In this document: piece by piece, positions 1 through 13,291 of the stretch
Position numbering within the stretch: the first letter of the stretch is position 1
Layout of the letters: every line of letters starts with the position of its first letter
Assembly (NCBI GenBank): GCA_033557835.1
Contig: JAWQRO010000270.1
Coordinates: forward strand, 1-45,288
Source: Helochares maculicollis
Taxonomy: Eukaryota > Arthropoda > Insecta > Coleoptera > Hydrophilidae
Length of the DNA stretch: 45,288 nucleotides
Reading direction: 5' to 3'
The notes under the pieces: model-generated
Database searches by the model: none
The model's input: only the letters and a program-made list of their open reading frames with translations
What the model was told of the DNA's origin: nothing
Translations under genes and position numbers: made by a program

Positions 1-180
1 AATATATATATATAATATATGTATCTATGTGTAAGGAATACTATGGAATATTTTCATGCTGTTACTTAAAAATTACATGTAACATCTGGCTATTCTAAAA
101 AAATACATATTATTTTATAAACGCATGATTTACAATGATGATTTCGTTAATGTTGTTAATAAGCACTTTATAAGAAATAC

Positions 181-3100
181 CTGAGTATTCATTATATGAA
201 GGTTTCGTCGTTATGTCATAATCTATATTTTCGACCGTAGTAGGTTCTGGGGTGGTTGGTTCGCCGCCTAAAGCAAAACGATGCTAAATAGCGCATGCCT
301 AGTTAGTTGCTACTACAGGCGTAGCAAATGATAAAATCAAATAAACAAAATTTTGCTAAATAATTAATATGCGAAACTAGTGCCAAGGACTGCAGTAGCA
401 GATATTATTTTGAAATTTTAATATCAGAGATGTTTGATATTTAATCAAGATTTCATTATTGTCCACCAATTTTTGTTACAAATTTAAATGTCAAACATCT
501 CGTTTTCAATATTAAGAATTTACTGTACAACATTTTTTAATACCTGAAAATAAGACAAATATTCAAAAATTTTAAACTATTTACATTTTTACACGCCTAG
601 AAAAGACAATTTGCCAATTAAGCACACTTTGATACTATTTGATTCTTAGGCTTAGGATAAAATTTTGTGTATAGTCTATAAAATTGATTATTCATCTGTT
701 CCACAAAAGGAACATGGTTCATCATTTTATTATGTTATAATTAATATGATGCTTGTTGTATTTAAGCAAACGTGCTGATTACAATGGAAATTGAAACATT
801 TTTGGTCCTTAAAATTGTGCATATGGTATGGATAGTTAAGTAAAAATTCGGTCAATTTATGAAATGTGTCGGATCACACAAGTTAACCACAGGATTTTGG
901 AAACTCCTTTGGTGCTATCGCTTACCTGCTTTATTTACAAAAGAGGCAATATTAACTGCAAAAACATATGAGATCAGAGAATTCCGACACTTTGAATAAT
1001 ATATGGTATGTAATTTCTAGAAATTTATTCACTATGTACAAGTTTTTCTTACTGACACCACTGACAATAGAAAAGTCTAATAATAATAAATTCATAATAA
1101 CTACTAATATTTACAATCTATTAATAATAAATTAATGAAAATTATTTTTAATTGATGGCGTAGCAACCAATTTCTAGAAATTTGCTAAAATATAAAATAT
1201 AAATTGTCTAGTTGGATTGAAATTGGACAAACTTAACAGTTTTTAATTTTGAGAGTGTGTGTGTGTGTTGACAGGTGAACAAATTTTTTGGTGTAATTTG
1301 TTTTAACGATATTAAAATATGTTAGTGCCAATTTTTAATTTATATAGTATTTTGTGCCTGCTTAATCATTAATTTTATCTAAAAAGTACTAACCTGGGAA
1401 ATATAATATAGTTTTCCGTTCCATATAATCTGTTCCTGGAATGAAAATTTCACAAACAAATTCAGTGGGATAGAGAAGTTGGTCTTCCGTATAGAAAAAG
1501 GTTTTAGTTATGTTGTAGTACTCTGTGTCATCATCCTGCTCCACTAGTTTTGTTATGTTAAAGGTTTCGGTGTAATTGCTGAAATTTGAATAAGTAAAAA
1601 ACTCATTACAATTGATTGATTATTTTTTTATTGACTAAAACAGTTACTTTATTGTATCATTATTAAATCTGTGAATGTGCAAGTAATGAAAAATCTGTGT
1701 ATCAATAAAATAATAAATGAATATGACAACAATGTGCTAGTAACATTTAAATAATGTATTATTTTTACTATTTATAAGAGGGCAAGAATCGTAATAATAG
1801 AAAATGGAACTCATGGATTTAGCTCATTTAAATAAGATTAATGTTACGTTTTAAAATCTTACATTATTCTGCCATGTCATATCATTAAATGAATTGAAAT
1901 ATCAATTTTACATACTGATTTTAAAGAATGAGAAAAATTCAAATACTTTTTTAAGATATTTTGTCTAAGCTAACATATTTGCTGTTGGGCTTATGTATAC
2001 TAAGAGTTATTTAAAAAAAAATATGTGCACCAAACATTTAATTTTTAAACAACTCCATACACTTTCATATCCCATATCAATTATTTTCAATTATGTACAT
2101 ATACTTTACCTTCCTTTGATGTACAGATTCATTTCTGGTTCAGGATATATTCCAGATGCAGTACAGTTTACAATTTGGTCATCATCATTAAGGCTCATTA
2201 AAACACCTTCTTCAGCAGTCTCTGCAAATAATTTTAGCATAAAAAATGGTTTTTAAATAAAATACATTGTATAAATCAATAGTGAGTTTATTAATATATG
2301 ACAATTGTAAAGGAAAATGAAACGGTCTGTAGGTTAATAAATAATAAATAATAATTAAATTTGTGATAGTATTCCTCAGACAAACAAATATACTTCTCAC
2401 AATCCAATTATAACATATTTAATAGTTTTAACAACAATAAAAAAAGTATATCGCATAATACAGGATTAATTATCTTTGCTGTGTTAAATAATTTTCTTCT
2501 TATGGAAAATAACTCAAATTTGTGCATGTGGTGTCATATAATATGACACAAAGAGTATATTTACTTTTATTAATTACTACACAAACCTTACAATTGCTAT
2601 TTAAATCTGAGTTACTACACAACCATATAGTTTAAGCAGACCAAAAGAAAAGTGTTTTTAACAGAAACTATGATCACATAATATGTATTATGTGCTACGA
2701 TGTATTTCCCGGAAATTCTTGATCCACTTGTTTATTTTCTGCATATTCGTTGCATCTATCACTGTTTTTACTTTAGTTAGTTTAGGCAACTAAACATACA
2801 GTTCTGTTTCATGCGTTTTACTATAGGAAATAGTAATAAAAACCAAATAAAAACCGTTACTAAATATAAATAATTATTAAACCTTTACGCTTACCACAGA
2901 GAAAAAACTGTGATTGTCTTTTAATTCGTAATGAAGATATAAATATAAATCAAATAATGTTCAACTTACAACAAAATATAAATGATAGAAATTGATGTAT
3001 ATGGGTAATAATAAAATTGCTAATAAAAATATAAATACAAATACCAAAAAAGGTATAAATTTTAAAATGAAAGTGACTCACACCCATCTAGATAATCAAA

Positions 3101-6100
3101 TGCACAGAAAACCTTGTTTTCTTGCATATGCTTTTGGCGCGTGCCACTTGGTTACACATCGCTTGGTACTTACAAAAGAAGCAGCTAAACGAAGAATATT
3201 CCGTTTCCTTTTTCTTGGACTCGTTAAGAAATAGACCATCATCTATTATGCGACGTGAATATCTTTTATTATCCACTTCTATCTATAAAACCTTAATTTT
3301 TGAACTCTCATCTTATAAAGATTTGCGCTTATATGTTACGAACAATTAATTATAGAAAATAGTATATAAAAATGAACTCACTGTATATAATCATCTTTTT
3401 AGATTTAACATCCTCGGTAGCAAATGAAGATACTTGGCAAGTGTACGACCCTGTGAGATGTGGTGTGAGCTCTTTAATTTTCAAAGCTCTGTACATCATA
3501 TTCTCATCTGGTGATGCTTCGTAATCTAAGTCTAAACGATCCTTGAGAAGTCCTTTCGCTTGAGGACGACTTCCAGGCAACCACTGATAAATCATGTCCC
3601 TGTCTCCATTAAGGAACCATTTTACAGTAATCCCACCATCCTTTTTATCGTCGTCTTCAACTACAAATTCACAGTCCAACACTACATTTTGTTCACTCCC
3701 AGTTTTTAATGCTTCAGGTACTTTTAAGTCCACAATTTTAATAGATGTAGACACTGAAACAGAAAAAGTAATCAGTTTAAGACTATTTATGCTCATATAA
3801 CCTAGAATTAAATAATAATATTTATTTTACTATCAACACCCGCGCAAATGAAAATAGTCGTTCACTCCATTTCTCAAATTAGATCAAAGTTATAATGGCG
3901 GAGTGCCAGCCATAAAAATAGCTTCATTTATATTGCAAATTCCAGATATTGGTTCCTTACTTATTTGAGGTGCACAACTAAATGTACTGATTCGTAGCTT
4001 TTAAGAATATAACATTTAGTATCCTTGCTAAGGGGACAAGGATTAATTAATAGCCCAATCAAGTTCAAGTGTTTCTAAATATAGCCCGTATGTTTATCTT
4101 CCTCAATGCTCTATTTGCTGTAGTGCTCTTTACTGTTTATTTACGAATATATTATTAGTAAAAATAGTTTGACGCAGTTAAAGTGCAAAAATAATATTAC
4201 ACGCTGTTATTCTGCCATTAAACGAATGAAATTAAAGTTATTAAATTGTGTAGGAACCAGTAAGAGCGTATAGTAACGATATAGCCTAGTTTTTAACTCA
4301 TTTCTAAAAGAAAAACGTTTATTATCCCATTATTCCAAGTTTAAAATGGAGATGATTGAAGAAGACAATATTGTTAGTATGTATCTGGACAAAAATATGT
4401 GTTGGTATTTGCAATACCTATCATTTATGTTTTCAAACTTAAGTTTGAGTATTGCTGTAAAATACTAAAAAAGCCGCACCTATCTTGGCGCTTTATCCTG
4501 AGAAATAGCTCTCGATCTAATTAAAGTCCCCAAAATTTACTAAAATTATCAAAATAAACCAAACTTAACCATAATTATAATGTTATATCTGTATGATATA
4601 CAATTAAATATACATCAGGTAGTGAAAGCAACAATAAGATCTAAGATAAAGTTAAAGCAAGCAACTTTATTTGAGACAATGGCGTAAATGCTTATTATTT
4701 GTAACGCATTATTTTAGTCCCTAAATCATAAGTGTAAAATAATATTAAATTCTATATATTATATTTTATAATATTAATATGTGGTAAGCTTAAAACTAAT
4801 CTAATAATTTAACCTTATACTTATAAATGTAATTATAAATCTAAAATGCCTTTGACCTCGAATATGTCAACCAAAACGTATACCATTTAAAACGGTAATA
4901 TAAGATGTACAAAAGGCTAACACAAAACAAAACTACCAACAGAATTTATTTGGGCGAACGGGTGCTGCCGTTTATCTCGTTATGTTAGATGTGAAGTTAT
5001 TTTATTACAGTAACTTAATATCATCTAAAGCAAACTTGTTTGGATTAGCAGGGCTTGACAACTTCGTTGAGCCATTTATGATCATTTATTAAATTAATCG
5101 GATGCGTTTTGTAGCCTGTTTGCTGTCCTCAAAATACGATTTGAACATAGTCCAACTTTTCTAAGTTAAACGATTTTTGTTTCAAGAAATAACTCGCCTG
5201 GCTTTCCCTTTGAAAGAACAACGTCACTTTATATGCTTATAGTATATAGTCTGCTCAGAAATGTACAGTATGTAGAATATAACCCATATCAAAATGTTTA
5301 CGATACGCCAGTTAATTTAGTCAGCGTAAAAATTTCAGGATGTTTTGGTTTAAGCAGGATCTTAAATTTCGGCAATGTTGTTACATGGCGCACTTCCAAA
5401 TATTATTCAAATACCCAATCTTACATCATTATACAGTAATGCTTCCGGCGCTGAAACTTTTTATTGTTATACAGTATTTATAAAAAGCTGCGGTAAGAAA
5501 CAATGCGATAAGGTTAAGTATTGAACGGATGAGAGTTTTTGTAAAGAGTCCAAGGGAATTTTATTGGAACACAGCCACATTAACTGGTCTGTATCAAGGT
5601 AAAATTTTAATTTATGTTATAGACCCATACATAATTTTAACTGAATTTACAATAATATGCTAAAGAATAAATAATTTTGTCTATTTTTAAAACGGTAAAT
5701 TGTAAATTCAGATCAACAGCAGTTCAATTAAAATATATAGAAGCTACTGCATACTTAGAGTGAGAGTTTTGGCCAGACAATACTACGTTTTACCTTGCTT
5801 TATGACAGTTTCAGGCAAGATGAATAAAGATCATGATTATTTGATCATAGCTTTTCATTTAAGCAATTGGCAATGACGAAAATACCTGTCTTATTTATAA
5901 CTGAAAAATGAAGATTGGAAAATATTTTGATGTGTTTCTAACTTATTTTGATAATGTATTTACCATTTATATACACTTTGTTTTAAAAATATTGTATTAA
6001 ACATACATACAAATTTGACGAAATTTGTAGAAAATAGAGTATGAATTAGTCAATATATTCATGAACACTTTATATAATTATTCCAGTACATGAAATGTAA

Positions 6101-9100
6101 AGCTAACATTATATGCTTACATTACTAGTAATGTAAGCTTGATTAATATTTGATTAATGGACATAAAAATTTCAATTATGAATGAATAATAGCAGTACAT
6201 CTTTATACTTGGCAAATAAGTTGAAGCCATTTATTGATAGTCATTAATAATATTGCTAATATTTACTGTCAATAATTCTCATCGTGTAGCGAATAAAAAG
6301 AACTAGGTAATTATCTCATATTAAATGGGCTACTTTTACATTCTGAATAAAATGTATATGTTTATTACGGGGGAGATAGTATAATAACGAAACAACCCAT
6401 CCCCGAGGTTTTTTACTGAACTTCACGTTATGGAGTCTCCTGAAACTTGTTTGGCCATTTTGAACATACCGCCTCTATATTTGTCTGTGTTCTTGCAAAT
6501 ATGATATTAATCTATTACGTTTTCAATCTTAATTCAAGATAATGAAATTTTTTATGTAATGTTACTTTTTAGACTAGACTTCAGTGGGCATACGAATTAT
6601 AAAAGTACTAGGCATCGTTTCAATTTGAATGCTGCACCGTGCATAGACATTTTATATAAATCCACTTGTTCAGTCGTGAGGTAATATACATGTATGTGTA
6701 ATTAGTACCGTTGAGTGAAAACACTATTGATTTTTTCTACGATTTTGTTCGCGCAATGCCTATTGTCTATTAATATTTTGCTATATCTCCGCCAAAAACC
6801 TGTCAACTTTTTATTATACATGTCCCCGTTAAAGCTTTTCAAATCTCAAAATGTTTTATGAATCAACTATCAGCTCAATATTTGAAAGCAGTCCTTGTTT
6901 TTGAAGAATTATTATCTTGTTCCACAAATTTTTGCAAAAAATTTTTATAAATACAACATAATACAGGCTGTTTCTATTTAGTAGTTTATAGGAATCGGTA
7001 AATATATTTCACTAGTTCAATATCTATGGGTATGATAATATATAATCTAACACATTTAGTTTTGTGATATTCTGTTCAGGAGGCATAACAAATTTTTGGG
7101 CAATAATTCATTTCTAACCAATACCTTTTATACTAACGTTGACGACTTCATTGCAATGTTTATTATACAAAAATCCTGTAATTTATTAATTTATTGCGGT
7201 TTAATTCAAGTATTAAGAAGCTGCAAAAATGTATTTCTCAAAAGTAATCAGAACGGAAGAACAAAAACATTGGATTGCATTAATCTTTCCTAGTACTTAA
7301 ATAAACAGAGTATTTATAATACTTAAACCATCGAGTTTTAAGCAAAATTTAGTGCTTCTAAAGTAGATCACAATGTCATATTAAAGCACATAATAATCAA
7401 GTCCATATTCTTAAATAAAACGTAAAATAAAAAATAATAAAGAAAATATCATTGACACAAAGCACAAAAGTAAGATGTGTGTGCTAACATTATATTAATA
7501 TTAATTCGTAAGCATCAGTCTTACTGATAATTAGTTAGTAATTGTAGCATAGTGTGGAGCTTTCACGCATCACATAATATATCTATCATTTTATACGAAA
7601 CTTTTCATAATTTTTAACAATCATTTTAATAAAAATTATTTGCAATCGAATTGTTTTTCTTACAAATCATTTATTATATGTAAATAGATATTTTATCTCC
7701 ACTTATATATTTAGACATTATAAATAAAATTATCTAGCTTAGCTTCTTCTAGATCGTCATACATTAATCGAGCACCCTTCAGCTCAGCTTATAGCTTTAA
7801 AATTTAAAGTTTGCACACTGGTTATGATAGCAAATGTTCAGTAAGAGTAGATAATTAAAATTGTTCTGCGTTACTATTAAGTAGAAGTAGGTCACATTTT
7901 CGAAGGTGAAAATAATTGATTTGTTACAACTTGAACTGCACTAAATCTTTGATTTACGTGTTGGGATTTCATAGTTAAGAACCTACTAAGTCACAATTTA
8001 ATTTTGTTCTGATTTCTTTGCCCGCATTTAGAAACGAAATGGGATGGTACAATTACAGAGAAATTACAGAAACATAATTTGTTTTACTTCGGTGAATCTG
8101 ATACGCACGGAATATTTAGCTAACTGTTGGTTGCAATAATTCGTTGCAATTACAAGAACAAATAATAAAAGTAAATCCTTAAAATTGTGCCATATGACAT
8201 GTAGGTATCGTTTTTACTTCTGTGTCTAAATTTCTATACGATTGGCGCTATTTGTTTCTTATCTTTGTAATAGGGGTGTCATAAATATACACATTTTAAT
8301 GAAGTTGTAAGGTTGAGCAATTTAACAACGGATATAAAAATGGCTTTCGTGACTTATGGTTTCTGCATATTTTCATGTAAATACAAGGGGAGCAACGATT
8401 CCCACGCCAAATTAAATTCCCCATTTTAAAATCCTAACTAGAAGCCCGTTGAATCCACTAATTCAGCTGTAGCAGCTATAAAATTGTAATTATTTCATTA
8501 TGTATTTAACGATTTCCTCAAAACTTCCTACATGCATGTGCAAGTAGAATTCAAATATCGCTAGTGGGTATGCAGATAAGCTTTAAAACCGTTGTATTTT
8601 TTGTGATAAAGCTGTAGTTACATTCCGGACTTTGTTTATTTCAGAAAAATCTTGTGCAAAAATAATTTAATTATCGCCCTTCTGCTTCATATCTATTTCA
8701 CCACGGGGCTGAGATTGTTTATTGATTATTATACACTGCCACATATGCTGCACACCCCGTATGTCATCATGCATCCGGCTTAAAGTATTGAGTTTCCGGT
8801 ACGTGTGATAGCTTGTGGTCGGTAAACAGCTCTGATTATAGCGTATAAGAGCACACCAACCAACCCCTCTTCCTTTCCTCGCGAGTCTTCTTGTCCTACC
8901 ATGTTAGACCAGAATATGAAGAAGAATGGAACTGCTCGTCATCCGCCCATATAAAACATCATTATAGATAAGGCGTAATGCGGGCAATAAAAAGAAGTAA
9001 GAATTTACTTTAGGCTCTATTAATTATACAACTACGTAATTGTTTATTGATACTCATGAAATATCAGGTAATTTGCTCGTTTAATAACGAAACTTGTATT

Positions 9101-12100
9101 TACAGCCAGGTGCTTCATTTTCTGAAGCAAAAGCATTGGTTTAAATTTCGCTATAGCAGCTGATTTATATCATTGCTTTTAAACTGAAAACTTTTCTGGA
9201 AACGTAACGTATTCAAAAATAATTACCCTGAAAGTCTCACTCCTCCATATCTCATATCACATTAAAATACCTATGCGCGGTGTCTGAAAAGAGTGGAAGT
9301 TTGCTGTAAGTTTTGAATAGGTATTAAATTTTGATCAAAATCTTAATAAAAAACAAAATAAAATAGGAACGGTACTGTATGTGCAGCATATTTTTGCAAG
9401 CGGTGATTAATTGCAGTTCTTAATGAATAGTTTTATTACATTTATTCGATAATTAATCAAAGCTTTTGGCATTTCATTGTTCACAAGCAAGGGTGAATTC
9501 ATTGAATGAGCTAAAGTGCTCTTTTGTCTAAGGGTAAACATACTAATCAATAGCATGTAGTTGTTGGAGTTCCATAGTTGTATAGAGGAATTCAGTTGAT
9601 CTTGTAATAATTAAATTTATGCCTCGTTAACCTACAAGAAATAGATATACAAATCGTTATTTTATGCTCACGACTATAGTTATGGAGATAAATTGCTCAA
9701 AACTACCCAACGTATTCTTCGTATGCTTGCACCCTAATCCTACTTAAAGGTACAATATTTTATTGTGTAGCATAATTATTTTTATTATTAATTCCGTTGA
9801 TATTCACATTCGTTATGTGTGGTTACACTTCGCTGATTCAACCATCTGTTGCTCCGGCATGTTGTAGAAGTCCGCCAAAGAAATATGACCCCATCCGAAG
9901 GGTCATTTAAGGGTGGAAGCGAACACATCCGGTTACCTGGACACGCGTCACACACCAGCACGTGCCAACGGAAGTGCATTATTGTTCTTCGTCGGGCTGA
10001 CGTTTTGGGAAAGGTTAGTTTTTAACAAACAAGCAACTATACATCCTCAAATAACTAATTTTGGTTTATCCACAGCGAATGGATTAATTTCATGAACTCT
10101 AAAATTGAATTCTTCTCCAAGCTACTCGCGACCAGTGTCACAATTTTCTCATGTGTTGTCTAAGTTTTGCTTATCGCGACTTAACTGATATGATGAATAT
10201 CTTATTACTTTGGCGGGAATTGTAGCTGCAAGCGATAATTATTATAGTACTAGAATAGTAAACTAATGCCAAACATCTGCTGTTTATTTACTAAAGAATT
10301 TTAATTAGAGCGTTGTAGAAAAAAGAATCAATGTGGCAGTGAGATTAAAAATTTCAATTTAAGGATTTGATGATTTGATTACGAGTTTCTTCGTTTCAAT
10401 TCGTACAATTTAATTATTATATACTGTTACGAACAAAGATGTAACATTTTTACTGTACGGATATAGTTCTGGAAGCGTTAATTCTATGAGTGCGGTAGTA
10501 GATGCGATAATTCAATTAACCCCAGATTTAGTTCCATTTAAGAACTCCCACACGCAAGACAGAGTTAAATTTGCATATAGCTACGACAGTTCTTGACGTT
10601 TTTCATAGTTTTGGGAGTTAATGGGGAAAACGCAATTTTCTTGCAGTGACGCATTTGATGGTTTGCTATACTCTAGTACATGAGAGAAAAATAATGGTAA
10701 TGCCTCTTGAGCATATTACCTCATTTAAGTCAGGGTCTTATTAAGTCAATTTTTCAACCTGATAAAATCAAGTACTTTTTAACTATAAGATTGGATAGCA
10801 GATAAATGACCAAAGTCTAGCTATCAAGTTTCCTTAAATAATACAGTGTGATACATTATATGGTCTAGAACTTATAAAACAGAGGCTCATCATTAAAAAA
10901 ATTGAATGAAGCACCACAAAATATTCTAAAAAGATGAGCTGCATACATATTTGCTAAATTAAAATAGTAATGTCTGTAAAGTTTTACAAAACACTGATCA
11001 ATTCTAATATTTATGAATTATATTTGCAAGGTCATTTTAATATTTTTTTTATTTTCCTGTTTTGCTAAAGTTCGCAATATATACATATGATTTTAAAAAA
11101 TTACATTTCTATAAAAAGTAAGTGATATATGCAAGGTACTTGCACGCTTGCTAAAATAATCGTTAAAACGGGTATCTTAGAATTTTACGGAAAATTATAT
11201 AATAAAATACTTTCTTTACTGTGCTTATTTTGCATTATTTTCTTCTCATATTAATTTTCTCCATTTGTCATTTGTAAATGAACCGGACTTTATTATTTAT
11301 AAACAGCAAGAACAGACAATAAAATAATAAATGAGCAAAGAAATGTCACACAAGGAAATAACGAGCTGGCACATGGTTAATTAAACGTTAAAAATACTAA
11401 CAGGCTGCAAATTTGGACAGGATTGTTTCAAGTCATTAGTGCTGTCAACAATGATTTGTTTGAAAAATGATCCTAATCATTACAAAATTTTGGATAGTTC
11501 TTTTTTAATTCACCTTCATGTATCTTTGAAGGTTTTTAGTAAAACCATATAATTAGAACTTCAAGTAAAGTAAATGGCATCATGAATTATTTAAGATGCA
11601 ATAAATGATGTCTAACGCACTGAAGTAGCAAAATAATTTGCCGGACAAGACGGAAAGTGGACACAGTAATCGCTTCCTGAAATTTTATGAAAAATAAGCA
11701 AGAAACTTATAATTCAAAGTTGCTGACTTCCAGTTTCGTACTTCCAGCAGTACTTATTTCCGGCAGTACTTTGAATGTACTAACTTGTATTACCAGTGAA
11801 GGTTAGATTGAAATATAAACGCAGGGACGAAGCAACTTTTTAAGTCAGTAACATGTATTATGTACACAATACGTATTAAGTAATAGTACAACTCAATCAC
11901 GACAATAAGCAATGTTATTTGCTAGACTGGTCTGCTTTTAATGAATCAGTTCCGACAAATAAAGCGGCATGCGTGCAGTTTTGCTCTTGAAGAGTTGGTC
12001 AGCAACAAAAAAAGACTAACTTGGCAGATGTGAGTGTAATGTATTCTTAAGGGATGATGGTTACCTTGCAAAAACATAACGTGCGTGTGCACAATAATTA

Positions 12101-12674
12101 TTAATTAACGAGCCAGCGAATGTAGACTACCAGTATTGACATTTATAATTAAGGGTTAATGATTAAGTTTTACTTTAGATGTCCCTTTCTAAAGTTTTAA
12201 TAGTTTCAATATTATTATAAAACCAATCATTTCTTTCTAATTCTATGACGCAAATTAACAATTTACCTGAACATTATTAGAGCGATAAATAAAAAATGCA
12301 TTTGGAAAGTCGCTCCTTCACGCTTTAACTTTAATTTTAACATACCTAAACTATATATTTTTGTTCCTATTTAATTCGTAGGATATCATAATGTTTTTAA
12401 TTAAATTAAAGGAACACATGTTGTTGAAAATGTGGTCCGACGATATTTCATGTTGTGCAGATTTCACAATTTTCGCTAGACACTATTTTTAAATCCAACG
12501 AACAAATAAGATTTCGGAACCAAGCGCGAAATAAAATGTATATATACTCGATTTGCAAGGACCATATGATTTAATAATCCAAAATAGATTCAAAGTTAAG
12601 AATTTTTAAATAAGAGATGACTTACCGTGGCTTAAATATAAGACAAAAAGCAAAGTAAGTGTAAATTTATCCAT
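181..12674 (-). CDS. Two-Ig-domain cell-surface/secreted protein (beat-like), 3' end off the window
   Basis: Five exons join in frame: 12674-12626, 3753-3382, 2221-2110, 1578-1394 and 267-181, giving at least 268 residues. The start ATG at 12674 opens a signal peptide (MDKFTLTLLFVLYLSH), which fixes the start. Ig domain 1 (about residues 20-140) shows LDCEF, VKWF and the GSYTCQV C-strand/F-strand signature. Ig domain 2 (about 142-238) has the Cys pair IVNCTASG and EFVCEIF, and N-glycosylation sites NCT, NYT and NIT (twice). A Thr/Pro/Glu-rich stalk follows (GEPTTPEPTTVENIDYD). The last visible exon ends at a donor (TCAG|gtattt), so a membrane anchor, GPI signal or stop must lie left of base 1. 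Insect beaten-path and side-like families have this layout, but I see no motif that proves membership; it could be another insect Ig protein. Splice sites and phases are clear; the name is uncertain. Confidence 0.8.
418..515. repeat. Imperfect inverted repeat pair (MITE-like hairpin)
   Basis: The segment 418-443 and the reverse complement of 485-515 share the core AGATGTTTGAyATTTA and a further TTAATAT block, with about 41 bases between the arms. It lies in the intron between the last two visible exons of the Ig gene. It could be a relic of a small inverted-repeat element or a hairpin-forming intronic sequence. No target-site duplication was obvious. Confidence 0.5.
1254..1269. repeat. Short GT microsatellite
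   Basis: A run of about seven GT dinucleotides in an intron of the Ig gene. No coding or regulatory role is visible. Confidence 0.7.
8690..8960. other. Second GC-elevated intronic block
   Basis: A block of about 270 bases including CCACGGGGCTGAG, CACCCCGTATG and CCAACCAACCCCTC is less AT-rich than its flanks. It lacks a long open frame on either strand. A cis-regulatory module or decayed repeat are both possible. Confidence 0.3.
9788..10012. other. GC-rich island of unknown nature inside the intron
   Basis: Roughly 225 bases are markedly richer in G and C than their surroundings and contain several CG dinucleotides (ACACGCGTCACAC, GTCGGGCTGACG) and an E-box CACGTG. An open frame of 63 codons exists on the minus strand, but it has no recognisable domain and no convincing acceptor. 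It may be an old transposable-element or SINE fragment, a conserved regulatory element, or an inserted foreign fragment. The contrast is seen directly; the nature is unknown. Confidence 0.45.
12626..12674 (-). CDS. First coding exon of the Ig gene (signal peptide)
   Basis: This 49-base exon starts with ATG and encodes 16 residues, Met-Asp-Lys then a Leu/Phe/Val/Tyr-rich stretch, typical of a secretion signal. It ends one base into a codon at CCACG|gtaagt. That leftover G joins TG at the start of the Ig1 exon to make Val, giving a plausible cleavage region (SHVSTS). No other signal-like exon with matching phase was seen in the ~8.9 kb before the Ig1 exon. The exon is too short to be found by ORF length, so the call rests on signal character, donor quality and phase. 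Confidence 0.75.
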
Positions 12675-12735
12675 TTCGAAAATCTTGGCCTTCACAACAC
12701 GTTAAACACACGAACAGTATGAAACCACTAGACTA

Positions 12736-12748
12736 AATATATAAATAC
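12736..12748 (-). promoter_or_regulatory. Possible TATA-like element upstream of the Ig gene
   Basis: On the minus strand this reads TATTTATATATT, about 65 bases upstream of the signal-peptide ATG, a plausible TATA distance for a start site near 12710. The region is AT-rich and such strings are common here, so this is only a candidate. Confidence 0.25.
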
Positions 12749-13267
12749 CATTACAAATATTCTTAACGAAAATGCGCTAAATTTGCTTTTAAAATTTCCG
12801 CGCCAGAAAGCTGTAACTCCACGCTCTGTACTTGACGCCTGCTTGTAGTACACTGACTTTTAATAGCACACTCCATGCATGTTTAACCATGCATACGACC
12901 ATGTGCTTATGGGGGCCTTAAAAACGTAGTCTTCGGCTTCCCGTGAAAATGCTCAAACATATAGAAACCTCATACTAATATTTTATATATTACATATAAT
13001 TTTATGAAAAATTTAAGCAAAGATTTACAGATATATAAGTTAGAAAATGAAACATACAAGATAACTGTTGATTAGAAATGCATTTAGTTGTTGGTTATTA
13101 TTATTATCTATTCAATGAAACTACATTTTTGGACTAATAACTTTTAAAATATCAAGTATTGCCATTTTTATAAAGAAATGGTCGCTACACAACACTTTGC
13201 AATATGGAGTCCAGCAAAGCCTTAAAGGTTTGACAAAGAAAATGTAATATTTTTCCTAAAGAAAAAG

Positions 13268-13273
13268 TTTATT
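13268..13273 (-). terminator. Polyadenylation signal of the 377-aa gene
   Basis: AATAAA on the minus strand 19 bases downstream of the stop codon of exon 2; supports exon 2 as the real last exon. Confidence 0.6.
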
Positions 13274-13291
13274 AGAAAATTCAAACATTAT

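Larger units (their letters stand above)
3754..12625 (-). other. Large first intron of the Ig gene
   Basis: This stretch of about 8.9 kb links a GTAAGT donor (12625) and a TTTCAG acceptor (3754). Short open frames inside it (for example 5233-5439 and 7096-7293) are AT-rich, have no recognisable domain and no convincing flanking splice sites, so I do not call them genes. Two blocks stand out by higher GC: about 8690-8960 and 9788-10012. Long first introns of insect surface-receptor genes often hold enhancers; that is inference here. Confidence 0.6.
12675..13291. other. Intergenic region between the Ig gene start and the next gene's end
   Basis: Holds the presumed 5' UTR and promoter of the Ig gene (transcribed leftward) and the 3' UTR of the 377-aa gene. 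Apart from the TATA-like element and the AATAAA signal nothing specific is seen. Confidence 0.5.

Noticed and set aside
1993..2256. Plus-strand open frame of 87 codons
   Set aside because: It lies antisense to exon 2221-2110 of the Ig gene, whose splice sites, phases and Ig signature explain the region.
2531..2549. Near-palindrome GTGTCATATAATATGACAC
   Set aside because: Short, with one central mismatch, and of a kind expected in AT-rich introns; no associated element.
5233..7293. Two short plus-strand frames (5233-5439 and 7096-7293) in the large intron
   Set aside because: Under 70 codons, no domain, no promoter or splice context.
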